From NCBI GenBank assembly GCA_036823295.1, contig DAISGD010000018.1:1-54097 (forward strand): DNA of 54,097 nt. Reading direction: 5' to 3'. Below are positions 1-9,570 of this stretch, piece after piece. The DNA comes from UBA4742 sp002403895. Lineage in GTDB: Bacteria; Actinomycetota; Acidimicrobiia; Acidimicrobiales; Acidimicrobilacustridaceae. Below the pieces are notes generated by a model that worked only from the letters and a program-made list of their open reading frames with translations, had not been told where the DNA came from and did not search any database. Made by a program: the position numbers and the translations under genes. The stretch's first letter is position 1; each line of letters begins with the position of its first letter.

Positions 1-326
1 AAGTCCCCCCTCCGACACCGAGTTGAACCCCCACGAGATCCGCGAAGTCGCAGGTCACGGGCCTGGCCGAGGCGTGGGGGTTCAAGTCCGCATCTGACAC
101 CACAGTGCCGCGGGCGGCAGGGGGAGCCGCAGGTTCGCGGCCGCTCGGACCGTCGCGCCTGCGAGGGCTTCCGATGATGGTCGACTCATCGATGGCTGTT
201 CGACTGATGCTCGCGAGGTCGTGAGCGGGATCGGCAACGCCTCGCGGTCTGAGCGCCCGCCGCGACCGCGGTCGCACTCGCCGACGACATCATCACAAGC
301 GCAACCCAGGCTCCATCACCGGTGGG
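1..326. other. Gene-free left edge with tRNA-3'-end-like sequences
   Basis: I see no convincing gene here. Bases 1-18 (AAGTCCCCCCTCCGACAC) look like the T-loop and acceptor 3' half of a tRNA. A second, diverged version, TTCAAGTCC followed by CATCTGACACCA, lies at 81-102. The first is repeated exactly at 20138-20155. No complete tRNA cloverleaf can be built from what is visible, because the window starts inside the first copy. The best reading is attachment-site-like debris next to a tRNA gene outside the window. Confidence 0.45.
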
Positions 327-917
327 TTAACGCTGACCGGCATCCCGCGCGACGCGTTCGAGTTGGTCCCGGTACAACTCCCATGACGCCTCGTCGCCGG
401 GGGCCATGTCCGCGGTGTTGGGCTGCCGACCGACCGCCCCGTCGATCAACTCGCGAATGATGTCGGCGTGCCCGGCGTGGCGCTGCGTTTCCGCGATCAC
501 ATGCACCAATACCCGCCGTAACGTCGCTTCACTGTCCTCCGGGGGCCACCAGATCACTAGTCCGACTGCGTCGAGCGCCAACGTCTCGATCGTGGCATCC
601 GAATGCGCGCATGCCTGCTGGTACAGCCCGACGAGATATTCACGGGACTGCTCGGCGGTGGCCCATTTGTCTGCCCCTGGTTCGACGGCCGGGCCGATCC
701 AATCCACGGGCTCGCCAAAAGGTCGTCCGAACACGAAGCCGAAGTACCCGACCTCGACGCCGATCAAATGCTTGACCAACCCCAGTAGGTTCGTGCCCGT
801 CGGCGTCATCGGACGGCGGGCGTCGTACTCCGACAGCCCATTCAACTTCCACAAGACCGCGTCGCGGGCTTCCTGTAGGTAACGGTGCAAATCGGCTTTC
901 GCTGCCGCTTCGGTCAT
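327..917 (-). CDS. DinB / DUF664 family protein
   Basis: A 196-residue protein of the DinB four-helix-bundle superfamily (DUF664-like). In actinobacteria these proteins include mycothiol-dependent transferases and metal-binding thiol enzymes. The N-terminal helix carries the typical stretch RDAVLWKLNGLSEYDARRPM followed by TGTNLLGLVKHL. The first metal-ligand His of the family fits the His of VKHL (about residue 50), and later ligands fit HVIAETQRHAGHADIIREL (about residues 139-157). The ATG at 917 follows GAGGAG. It lies 80 bp downstream of the VOC gene on the same strand, so the two are probably co-transcribed, divergently from an ECF sigma factor gene. The substrate cannot be told from sequence. 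Confidence 0.85.
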   Translation of the reverse strand: MTEAAAKADLHRYLQEARDAVLWKLNGLSEYDARRPMTPTGTNLLGLVKHLIGVEVGYFGFVFGRPFGEPVDWIGPAVEPGADKWATAEQSREYLVGLYQQACAHSDATIETLALDAVGLVIWWPPEDSEATLRRVLVHVIAETQRHAGHADIIRELIDGAVGRQPNTADMAPGDEASWELYRDQLERVARDAGQR

Positions 918-997
918 GGCTGGTTGACTCCTCGTACTCGGTCGTGGCCGCTCCGTCGCATGACGAAAGGCCGGTTGTCCTGGGTGTGGTCGTGACG

Positions 998-1360
998 TCA
1001 GGGGCTGAGCAGACCGACAGGGTTTCCGTCGGGGTCGCCGAACACGGCCATGCGCCCCATGCCCGGCAGGTCTCGAGGTTCCAGTATCCGGCTGCCGCCG
1101 AGTTTCTCGGCCTGGGCGAGCGCCGTGTCTACGTCGTCGACTTGGAAGTAGACGACGATCCCGGTGTACGGGCTGTCAGGACCGGCTTGACCGATCCCGC
1201 CTGTTGGCTGGCCGCCTTCGGTGCCGACCAGCGCGTAGATGTCGTCGAGGACGTTCACCGGCCAGTCGAACATGTCCTGGTAGAAGCGTCGTGCTCGTGG
1301 GGCGTCTGGCGTCGAGATGTCGAACCACGCGGGCGCGTGGCTGGTTCCGTCGGGGGTCAT
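998..1360 (-). CDS. VOC family (glyoxalase/bleomycin-resistance fold) protein
   Basis: A 120-residue single-module vicinal-oxygen-chelate protein. It starts APAWFDISTPDAPRARRFYQ, the usual first beta strand and helix of the CatD/glyoxalase-like subgroup. It ends with the second repeat, MAVFGDPDGNPVGLLSP, whose FxDPDGN element is diagnostic. The ATG at 1360 has an AGGAGG box upstream. The gene is divergent from the sigma factor at 1433 (72-bp gap) and probably leads a two-gene unit with the DinB gene. VOC plus DinB beside an ECF sigma factor suggests a detoxification or antibiotic-response set, but the substrate is unknown. Confidence 0.88.
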   Translation of the reverse strand: MTPDGTSHAPAWFDISTPDAPRARRFYQDMFDWPVNVLDDIYALVGTEGGQPTGGIGQAGPDSPYTGIVVYFQVDDVDTALAQAEKLGGSRILEPRDLPGMGRMAVFGDPDGNPVGLLSP

Positions 1361-1432
1361 CAGAGTCCTCCTGGCGTCGGGGTCACGATCGGCGGGAAGG
1401 AAGACTCCCGATGTGGGGCATACTCATCGTTC

Positions 1433-2476
1433 GTGAGCGAAATTTCCGTGCGAACGCACGACGTGGACGAGGCCGAGGATCACCTAGCCGGGGCGCGCGA
1501 CGGCGACGCCGCCGCGTTCACTCGGCTCGTCGAACCACTTCGACACGAGTTGCACGCCCACTGCTACCGCATGTTGGGGTCCACCCACGACGCCGACGAT
1601 GCCCTGCAGGACGCGCTGCTGCGAGCGTGGCGTGGGATCTCGCGTTTCGAGGGCCGCAGCTCGTTGCGTTCGTGGCTGTACACCGTGACCACGCGTACTT
1701 GCCTCGACAGCGTCGCAGCCCGGGGCAGACGGGCAATGCCCATCGACCTCGGACCGTCGAGCGACCGCGCCGTGGTCGGAGCAACCCCGGTCGCGGACGT
1801 CGCGTGGCTTGGCCCTTACGCCGATGCTGGCCTCGCCGCCGGTTTGGCCAGCCCGCACGCCCGGTACGAGCAACGCGAAGCCGTCGAACTCGCCTTCGTT
1901 GCGGCTTTGCAACACCTGCCAGGCAACCAACGGGCGGCGCTGCTCCTCTTCGAAGTTCTCGGCTTCTCCGCTGATGAGATCGCCGCGACGATGGACACGT
2001 CGACCGCGTCCGTGAACAGCGCTTTGCAACGGGCCCGCGCCGCCGTCGCTGACAAGATCCCGTCGATCACCCAGCAGCAAACATTGCGGGCGATCGGCGA
2101 CCGACGGCTTAGTGAGATCGTCGGGGCGTTCTCCGGTGCGCTGGAACGAGGCGACGCCGAGGCCCTGGTGGCGTTACTGACTGAGGACGTCACGTGGTCG
2201 ATGCCCCCGCTGGCGAGCTGGTACCGCGGCTTGGACGCGGTCACCGACTTCGCCGTTCAAGTCCCCCTATCCGCCTGTGGGTCATGGCGGCACATCGCGA
2301 CCAACGCGAACGGCCAGGCGGCGGTGGCCTTCTACCTCCGACACGACAGCACCGGCCCCCATCTCAGCTGGTCGATCAACGTGCTGACCCTGCGCGCCCA
2401 GCAAATCTGCGAGATCACTTCATTCCTTGGTCCTGAACATTTCGTGTCGTTCGGTCTGCCCGCGGCGCTGCCCTGA
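1433..2476 (+). CDS. ECF sigma-70 factor, TIGR02960-like, with SnoaL-like C-terminal domain
   Basis: I start this 347-residue protein at the GTG at 1433, because the frame upstream is antisense to the VOC gene. Residues about 15-90 are sigma region 2, with YRMLGSTHDADDALQDALLR and then FEGRSSLRSWLYTVTTRTCL. Residues about 155-205 are region 4, with LPGNQRAALLLFEVLGFSAD and a helix-turn-helix. The C-terminal 120 residues form a SnoaL/NTF2-like domain (ALVALLTEDVTWSMPPLASW). This matches the long ECF type of TIGR02960, whose C-terminal domain is thought to regulate activity in place of a separate anti-sigma factor. No anti-sigma gene is adjacent. It may drive the divergent VOC-DinB pair. Confidence 0.9.
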   Translation: MSEISVRTHDVDEAEDHLAGARDGDAAAFTRLVEPLRHELHAHCYRMLGSTHDADDALQDALLRAWRGISRFEGRSSLRSWLYTVTTRTCLDSVAARGRRAMPIDLGPSSDRAVVGATPVADVAWLGPYADAGLAAGLASPHARYEQREAVELAFVAALQHLPGNQRAALLLFEVLGFSADEIAATMDTSTASVNSALQRARAAVADKIPSITQQQTLRAIGDRRLSEIVGAFSGALERGDAEALVALLTEDVTWSMPPLASWYRGLDAVTDFAVQVPLSACGSWRHIATNANGQAAVAFYLRHDSTGPHLSWSINVLTLRAQQICEITSFLGPEHFVSFGLPAALP

Positions 2477-2587
2477 CGCACCCGAAGACTACGAACGAAG
2501 CGGGCTTCGCTGGGAGAAGGCCCAGCGTTCACCAACGGTCGAACCGACTGCGGTTGCGTCTGCCAGCGGTTTTGTCGGTGGCGGCGG

Positions 2588-2899
2588 TCACGGGACCTTG
2601 GCGAGGAGCCGGGTGATGGTCCCTCGGGTTCGAGTGGTCGCGGGCACGCCCAAGAGTCGTTCGAATGTTGTGGTTGGATCGCCGACGCCGGAGCCCACGG
2701 TACGGATGACGCAGAGCCCGTACCGCGGGTCCACCCGGATGATTGTCAGGTCACGATTCGGCGAATTCCAAGGCGTCGCGACGGCAGGCGGGGCGGTTGC
2801 GTCGAAGAATGAAACGGTCTCGCGGAACGTGTCCGCCGCGACATCCGCACCGAACGGCTCGTCCGCGAACATCATCGCGAGCTCCCCCGCGCTCCGCAC
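2588..2899 (-). CDS. Hypothetical protein, possibly a gene fragment
   Basis: A 103-residue reading frame from a GTG start, with a balanced protein-like composition. It includes FADEPFGADVAADTFRETVS and a C-terminal part DLTIIRVDPRYGLCVIRTVG. I cannot name the family. It sits next to transposase debris (2969-3208), so it may be the surviving 3' part of a longer gene. No clear Shine-Dalgarno sequence is visible. An internal Met pair at residues 9-10 could be the true start. Confidence 0.4.
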   Translation of the reverse strand: MRSAGELAMMFADEPFGADVAADTFRETVSFFDATAPPAVATPWNSPNRDLTIIRVDPRYGLCVIRTVGSGVGDPTTTFERLLGVPATTRTRGTITRLLAKVP

Positions 2900-2968
2900 G
2901 ATTACCGAGTCCGTGTAGCCGCATGCACGTGCGAGGCTGGCGCCGACAGTTGTGAGGATGCGGCTGCG

Positions 2969-3208
2969 GTCGACATTCCCAACCCAGGCTCACCTTGGCA
3001 GAACGCCTGGATCGAGTCGTTCAACGGCCGGCTCCGCGACGAGTTCCTCAACGGCTGGCAATTCGACAACCTCCTCGAAGCCCAGGTCCTCATCGAGGAC
3101 TGGCGCGTCGACTACAACAACAACCGACCCCACAGCGCCCACGGCGACCTCACCCCCGGCGAGTTCGCCCGAGCCTGGACCACCCAAGACCAACCAGTAC
3201 TCGCATAG
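2969..3208 (+). pseudogene. IS3-family transposase C-terminal remnant
   Basis: This frame reads DIPNPGSPWQNAWIESFNGR, then RDEFLN, and later DWRVDYNNNRPHSAHGDLTP, ending at TAG 3206-3208. That is the last third of an IS3-type (rve) integrase core, including the catalytic Glu of the xxWIESFNG segment and the YNxxRPHS element. The N-terminal catalytic Asp residues are absent and there is no start codon, so it is a dead fragment. It is unrelated in sequence to the IS family at 9.6-28.5 kb. Confidence 0.85.
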
Positions 3209-3337
3209 CGCCTGGACCACTCAACGGGGTCCCCTCAACCCGTCCATCCCAGACCCTGTCCCCGAACGTCACGCGGCGCACAGCAAGCCCGGTCGCCTTC
3301 CCCGCTCGACAGACTGCGTGCCGGTTACCGGGCGCGG

Positions 3338-3838
3338 CTAGGCGAGCGCGGCGCGGAGGTGTTGGATGTCACCGACATGGTGGGTGACATCGTGAAGGGC
3401 GTGCCGAACCATCCAGTGGGCATCGACCTGGTCGCCGCCCACGATCACTGACAACCGCCAACTCTCGGCTGGCAGCCGGGCCAGAGCGTTGCAGAGCTCA
3501 AGGGTTTCGTGGTCAAAGCCCGTGAGGGAGGCCTCGATATTGATTTCGCGCGGTTCTGGTTCGAAGACGGGCTCGGGAGGTGCACCGAGATCGATACCGG
3601 GGTCAGCCAGCGCGATGTCGAGGATGAACCGCATACCGAAGACCGTCTCGCGGACATGGTCGGTGTATTCGGCAATCGACCACATCTGGGCGATGGGACG
3701 GCGGCTGATGGTGACAGGGTCGAGCCCACCTATGGCCTGTCGCCAGTCAGTGGGGAGTTCGCTGACCGCGCTGATCGCTTGGGCGTCGGTCCAGCGTTCC
3801 CCATCGAAGCCACACTCATCGCATCGTTCGATGGTCAC
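3338..3838 (-). CDS. DinB family protein
   Basis: A 166-residue DinB-superfamily protein. I chose the GTG at 3838 (VTIERCDECGFDGERWTD...) because the upstream extension looks non-coding. Family signs are the first helix WRQAIGGLDPVTISRRPIA, WSIAEYTDHVRETVFGMRFI with a probable metal-ligand His, and the last ligand helix AHWMVRHALHDVTHHVGDI. The N-terminal Cys pair (CDEC) may be a metal site, and a similar pair occurs in other actinobacterial DinB proteins. It is isolated between IS3 and IS256 remnants. The substrate is unknown. Confidence 0.85.
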   Translation of the reverse strand: MTIERCDECGFDGERWTDAQAISAVSELPTDWRQAIGGLDPVTISRRPIAQMWSIAEYTDHVRETVFGMRFILDIALADPGIDLGAPPEPVFEPEPREINIEASLTGFDHETLELCNALARLPAESWRLSVIVGGDQVDAHWMVRHALHDVTHHVGDIQHLRAALA

Positions 3839-3959
3839 CCTGGCGAGTATGTCATCACCGCATTGGGCGCTGCGATGGCGGGTACCGCGGTCGCTCAAGC
3901 CGTCGCCAAGTTCCCTGTCGCCGGCCGCACCGAGAGCTCGGCGCGTTGAAGTGATTCCG

Positions 3960-4065
3960 CCTGCCCTCCCCACCCCTCCCGACCGCGGGCTTCTCATAGC
4001 CGAGATGCTCGTCCATCTCGACCTCGAAGCCGGTCTCGAGCACCCGCGTGGTGATGTTCGCTGGC
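3960..4065 (-). pseudogene. IS256-family transposase remnant
   Basis: Read on the minus strand, this stretch gives ITTRVLETGFEVEMDEHLGY, EKPAVGRGGEGRRNHF. It matches the early IS256/Mutator transposase segment EAEMDEHLGYEKxxxxGRGxGNxRNG. Sequence on both sides has no continuing similarity, so only about 35 codons survive. It shows that a third transposase family has passed through this region. Confidence 0.75.
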
Positions 4066-4307
4066 CTGTCCGTCGGAGCCCTTTCGCTAGGTTTCCAGCG
4101 GGCCCGCGAGAGCGAGGTCATTCCGTCGTGCGTGAGCATGGTCGTGACGCGACCGCGGCGTGCCATGGTCACGGTCTGAACGCTGCGGCCTGCGCCGCCG
4201 GATGGACTCCGAACGGGGCGGTGGCGGCACCCCGGACGACCGACCCGCCCCAGCACCGAGCAGGATCGGAGAAGCACACGACGGGTGGGTGCTCGTACAG
4301 TCGTCGC

Positions 4308-4478
4308 ATGACCGTCACCGTCTCCACCATGTTCATCCCCGTCCACGACCCCGACGCCGCTCTCGGCTTCTACCGCGACGCGCTCGGCCTCGAGGTCCGC
4401 AACGACGTGGCGTCCGACGGCGCAAGCCTGACCCTCGTGGAGACTGCCCACTGGGCCGACGACACCGTGAGGTGCTGA
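4308..4478 (+). pseudogene. Truncated VOC-family gene
   Basis: Starting at the ATG at 4308, the product begins TVSTMFIPVHDPDAALGFYR, DALGLEVRNDVASDGASLTL. This is the N-terminal half of a VOC/glyoxalase protein. It stops at codon 57, whereas the family needs about 120-130 residues, and the second beta-alpha-beta module is missing. Downstream sequence does not restore it in another frame, so I read it as 3'-truncated. Confidence 0.7.
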
Positions 4479-4547
4479 GACGAGAACTCCTATCCGTTCC
4501 GCCTCGTCCTCGTCAACGACCGAAGCCTCTGAACAGAACCGAGACTC

Positions 4548-4784
4548 ATGAGAACAATGACATGCAATCAATTGGGTGGAGCATGCGATCTCCCGCTCCG
4601 TGGGAATACCGCTGATGAGGTGATCAAGGCGCAAGACAAGCACCTGAAAGAGGTGGTCGCAGGGGGTGATGAAGCGCACAAAAGAGCCCTGAAGGCGATG
4701 AAGGGTAGGTGGAAGCACCCCATATCAGGAATGGCGTGGTACAAGAACACCAGGCGTGAATTTGCCGCTCTTCCCGAAGACTGA
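4548..4784 (+). CDS. DUF1059 family small protein
   Basis: A 78-residue protein opening MRTMTCNQLGGACDLPLRGN, then TADEVIKAQDKHLKEVVAGG. This is the DUF1059 pattern: a CxxLGGxCD motif with two conserved cysteines, followed by an alpha-helical segment with His. Members are usually 55-65 residues. Here the C-terminus carries an extra tail (WYKNTRREFAALPED). The true start could be the second Met (4557). Function is unknown. It sits among gene fragments but appears complete. Confidence 0.75.
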   Translation: MRTMTCNQLGGACDLPLRGNTADEVIKAQDKHLKEVVAGGDEAHKRALKAMKGRWKHPISGMAWYKNTRREFAALPED

Positions 4785-4868
4785 TCGGTAGTCGCGCCAC
4801 CCCGACCGACAGTCGTCGATCAGGTAGACAACGATCGTTGCCGCGACCGCACTGACTACGGAGACACG

Positions 4869-4974
4869 ATGAGCAAGGCCCCGAAGTCGGACAGGCAGTC
4901 GCCTGCGCTGCACGTTGCCGACAGCCACGATCTGATCCGCGTGTAGGGCGCGCGCGTGAACAACCTCAGATGGC
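4869..4974 (+). pseudogene. UvrA-like (excinuclease ABC subunit A) N-terminal remnant
   Basis: The ATG at 4869 begins MSKAPKSDRQSPALHVADSH, DLIRV, then a TAG stop, then in the same frame GARVNNLR. This matches the start of actinobacterial UvrA-like ATPases (ADSHDLIRVxGARVNNLKDVSVEIP), with the codon before GAR turned into a stop. Similarity ends after NNLR, before the Walker A motif. It is a 5' scrap of an ABC-ATPase gene of the UvrA or drug-resistance UvrA2 type. Confidence 0.7.
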
Positions 4975-5065
4975 CGTCGAGGCGCTGCGCTCGCTTGGTT
5001 GATCCTCGTCAGTGCCCGGCGGGGATCGCTTGTCGGTTACCTCGTCAAGGAATCTGAAGCCTCCG

Positions 5066-5090
5066 GGCGACCTCCCCCGACTTTGGGGCG
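5066..5090 (+). repeat. GGCGACC-type hairpin repeat, copy C (diverged)
   Basis: GGCGACCTCCCCCGACTTTG followed by GGGCG. It is a diverged relative of the near-identical 28-base copies at 20009-20036 and 28364-28391. The inverted C-run/G-run can form a short hairpin. Confidence 0.4.
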
Positions 5091-5183
5091 AAAGAGCAGG
5101 TCAGCAGGTCGGACGTGGTGGTGGGGGTTCATATCGCTGTCGTGGACAGCTGTCGTGGACTCACCGAGCTCGGTCGGGCGACG

Positions 5184-5648
5184 TCAGCTGCTTTCACCGG
5201 TGAGGTTGTCGAGCACGCGGTCGAAGACGGACGCGAGCGTTTCGAGCTCTTTCTTGGAGATCAGGTCGAAGAAAGAGCGGCGGACGGCGTCAGCGTGGTT
5301 GGGGGCTGCGTCTTCGATGGCCTTCTTGCCGGCGTCGGTCAATCGCACCATCAGCCCCCGCGCATCTTCTGAGCATTCCTCGCGGGTGACGAGGCCGCGC
5401 TTCTCCATCCGTGTGAGGTGATGGGAGAGGCGGCTGCGGTCCCAGCCGATCTCGGTGCAGATCTCTCGGGCACGGAGCAGTCCGTCGGGTGCTTGGGAGA
5501 GGGGATGCAGGACCTTGTAGTCAGCGCCGGACAGGCCGGCATCGCGCGCGAGTTGGTCTTCCAGCGCGGCGAAGAGGAATTGGTTCATGTGGAGGTAGGC
5601 CTGCCACACGTGCTGTTGGCGTTCGTCGAGCCAGCGAGGTTGTGCCAC
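5184..5648 (-). CDS. MarR-family transcriptional regulator
   Basis: A 154-residue MarR regulator with a GTG start at 5648 preceded by AAGG. The winged helix covers residues about 45-110: DYKVLHPLSQAPDGLLRARE, then IGWDRSRLSHHLTRMEKRGL (recognition helix), then the wing REECSEDARGLMVRLTDAGK. Dimerisation helices lie at both ends. It is divergent from katG across 322 bp. A 5-base inverted repeat with an 11-base spacer (5660-5680) ends 12 bp before its start, fitting autoregulation. One Cys (EECSED) lies in the wing, so redox sensing is possible but unproven. Whether it controls katG is inference. Confidence 0.92.
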   Translation of the reverse strand: MAQPRWLDERQQHVWQAYLHMNQFLFAALEDQLARDAGLSGADYKVLHPLSQAPDGLLRAREICTEIGWDRSRLSHHLTRMEKRGLVTREECSEDARGLMVRLTDAGKKAIEDAAPNHADAVRRSFFDLISKKELETLASVFDRVLDNLTGESS

Positions 5649-5659
5649 AACGCGACCTT

Positions 5660-5680
5660 ATACGATGTTTGTTGACGTAT
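5660..5680. promoter_or_regulatory. Possible MarR operator (ATACG-N11-CGTAT)
   Basis: Perfect inverted repeat ATACG, 11 bases, CGTAT, just upstream of the MarR start in an otherwise GC-rich divergent intergenic region. The 21-bp span fits a dimeric winged-helix regulator. The rest of the gap (5681-5970) shows no other clear motif apart from the AGGAGG before katG. Confidence 0.45.
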
Positions 5681-5970
5681 CAGCGAATGGGACTGGATCG
5701 ACCGGATCACGAGGGGTTCGGGGATTGGTATCGACTGAATGCTGGATCGAGTCCAGATCCAGTCCTAGACTTCGGCCATGTCCAGGGGGACCCCCGTTGA
5801 CGGAGGCGCTCTTCTCCGCTGGCACGGTGTGCGGCAAGGTGTCTCGTCAGGCGACTGATCGCAGACACGCAATGGGCGATACCAAGAGAGCGAAGCGCCC
5901 TTGGATCCGAGCGACCAAGGTGCAGAGCAACCACCCATGGGTGATAACCACGAGACAGTAGGAGGATGAG

Positions 5971-8166
<2,196 letters not shown>

Positions 8167-8319
8167 TCGATATCCTCGGTTTGGTGACCGCTTCATGCCG
8201 ATTCGGTCACCAATCCACCGCTCGACGCGTCCCCGCGAGCTGCTCAGCCGACTCGCGTGGTGCGTTTGCGCGCCGGTTACCTGCGCGAACCTGCCCGTAG
8301 CGGCGTGCGACGAGCTCGC

Positions 8320-8439
8320 CCAAGCCGCCTTCGGTGGATCGAAGCCTGTGTACAACCCATCCCGCCGCCACTCCGGCCTCGACATGCTCAGCCCAACGCC
8401 TACGAACGAGCACACACCCCGGCCGCACGGGCGGGCTGA
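8320..8439 (+). pseudogene. IS3-type transposase C-terminal remnant, frameshifted
   Basis: Two plus frames together spell the end of an IS3 transposase: FRWIEA, then YNPSRRHSGLDMLSP in the next frame, then AYERAHTPAARAG and a TGA back in the first. At least two frameshifts are needed. Downstream to 8735 there is no gene. Three loosely similar CCGTCCGTSARACCGG-like strings at about 8453, 8552 and 8648 resemble the non-coding end region of such elements. The whole 8167-8735 stretch is IS debris. Confidence 0.6.
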
Positions 8440-8735
8440 CCAGCACAACCCACCTGTCCGTCAAACCGGGGAAGCGCATCCTCCGCCTGCCCCCGGGTCA
8501 GGTGCAGTCGGGGCAGAGGCGGTGGACGACGACGTCAACCCGGTCGAGCCGCCGTCCGTGAAACCGGGGTACTTCCAAAGCGGGGGAACTCCAAGGATCA
8601 GTCTCATCGGCTACGAGACCGCACACGCGGCATGATCACCACACCCAGCCCGTCCGTCAGACCGGTGGACTACAACTTGAGTCGCTTGGGTTCGCGGGCT
8701 CGCAGCCTCTCGATCACGCCAGGTGCGGTCAGACT

Positions 8736-9398
8736 GTGACGATGGCCAGCAGATCAAGTCGCCGTTCTCGGCTGCCGAGCGAACGCAATCGGGTCGTTAC
8801 TGCCGCGGCCGTGGGGTTGGTCGCAGGAGTGTCGGTGGCCAGGTTCGTACCTTGGCAACTCAGCGTGCTCGTCGGTTGGGACGTCACGGTGGTCACGTTG
8901 TTGGTGCGCGTGTGGGCCAGCACTGCGCGGCTCGACAGCGAAGAGACGGAGAGATTGGCGGCGGCGGAGGACAACAGCCGGCAAGCCACACGATTTCTGC
9001 TGTTGAATGCCGCAGTGGCCAGCTTGATTGGCGTGGCCCTCGTCGTCATCAAGGCCAAGACAGCGCCGCCCGGCCTTGATCTGTTGATGACGTCTGTCGC
9101 TGTGCTCACGGTCGTCCTGTCGTGGGCCCTGCTCCACACGCTGTTCGCGCTTCGCTACACGCGGCTCTACTACTCGGGCGACCCGGGCGGCATCGACTTC
9201 AAGAACGACGCGCCTCCTGACTTCCTCGACTTCGCCTATGTGGCGTTCACGGTGGGCATGACCTTCCAGGTCTCGGACACCGATGTGCAAAGCCGGTCGA
9301 TTCGCCGAGCGGTCCTGCGCCACGCCCTGCTCTCCTACGTGTTCGGCGTGGTGATCATCGCCGTGACCATCAACGTGATCGCCGGATTCGTGAAATGA
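8736..9398 (+). CDS. DUF1345 integral membrane protein
   Basis: A 220-residue polytopic membrane protein of the DUF1345 family. Hydrophobic segments lie at about residues 22-38, 43-60, 85-105, 112-135 and 198-217. The conserved family part is LHTLFALRYTRLYYSGDPGG, then DFLDFAYVAFTVGMTFQVSD, then RRAVLRHALLSYVFGVVIIA. A GTG at 8736 and an ATG at 8742 are both possible starts. Its function is unknown. It stands alone between transposase remnants and IS copy 1. Confidence 0.88.
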   Translation: MTMASRSSRRSRLPSERNRVVTAAAVGLVAGVSVARFVPWQLSVLVGWDVTVVTLLVRVWASTARLDSEETERLAAAEDNSRQATRFLLLNAAVASLIGVALVVIKAKTAPPGLDLLMTSVAVLTVVLSWALLHTLFALRYTRLYYSGDPGGIDFKNDAPPDFLDFAYVAFTVGMTFQVSDTDVQSRSIRRAVLRHALLSYVFGVVIIAVTINVIAGFVK

Positions 9399-9570
9399 GC
9401 AGCTAATGGTGCGGTCTTCCGGGCATCTCTTCTTGAGCAACGCGACCATCCATAGTGCGTGATACACATTCCGGGATGGCCACGCTGATGAGCATGTCCT
9501 AGTGACCCGCGTCAGAGGTTTGTTAAGTATTTCTTGAGTCCGTCGAGGATCTGGTCGGCGGTCTTGTGCC

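Noticed and set aside
81..102. A tRNA gene at the left edge
   Set aside because: Only a T-loop/acceptor-like 3' piece is visible. No anticodon or D arm can be folded from the preceding bases.
944..1432. A longer upstream start for the ECF sigma factor
   Set aside because: The extension is antisense to the VOC gene, which has an AGGAGG site and a full family pattern. Sigma region homology starts after the GTG at 1433.
8445..8680. Three similar CCGTCCGT...ACCGG strings about 100 bp apart, considered as CRISPR repeats
   Set aside because: The strings are short and too diverged, the spacers are unequal and no cas genes are present. They fit decayed IS end sequence better.
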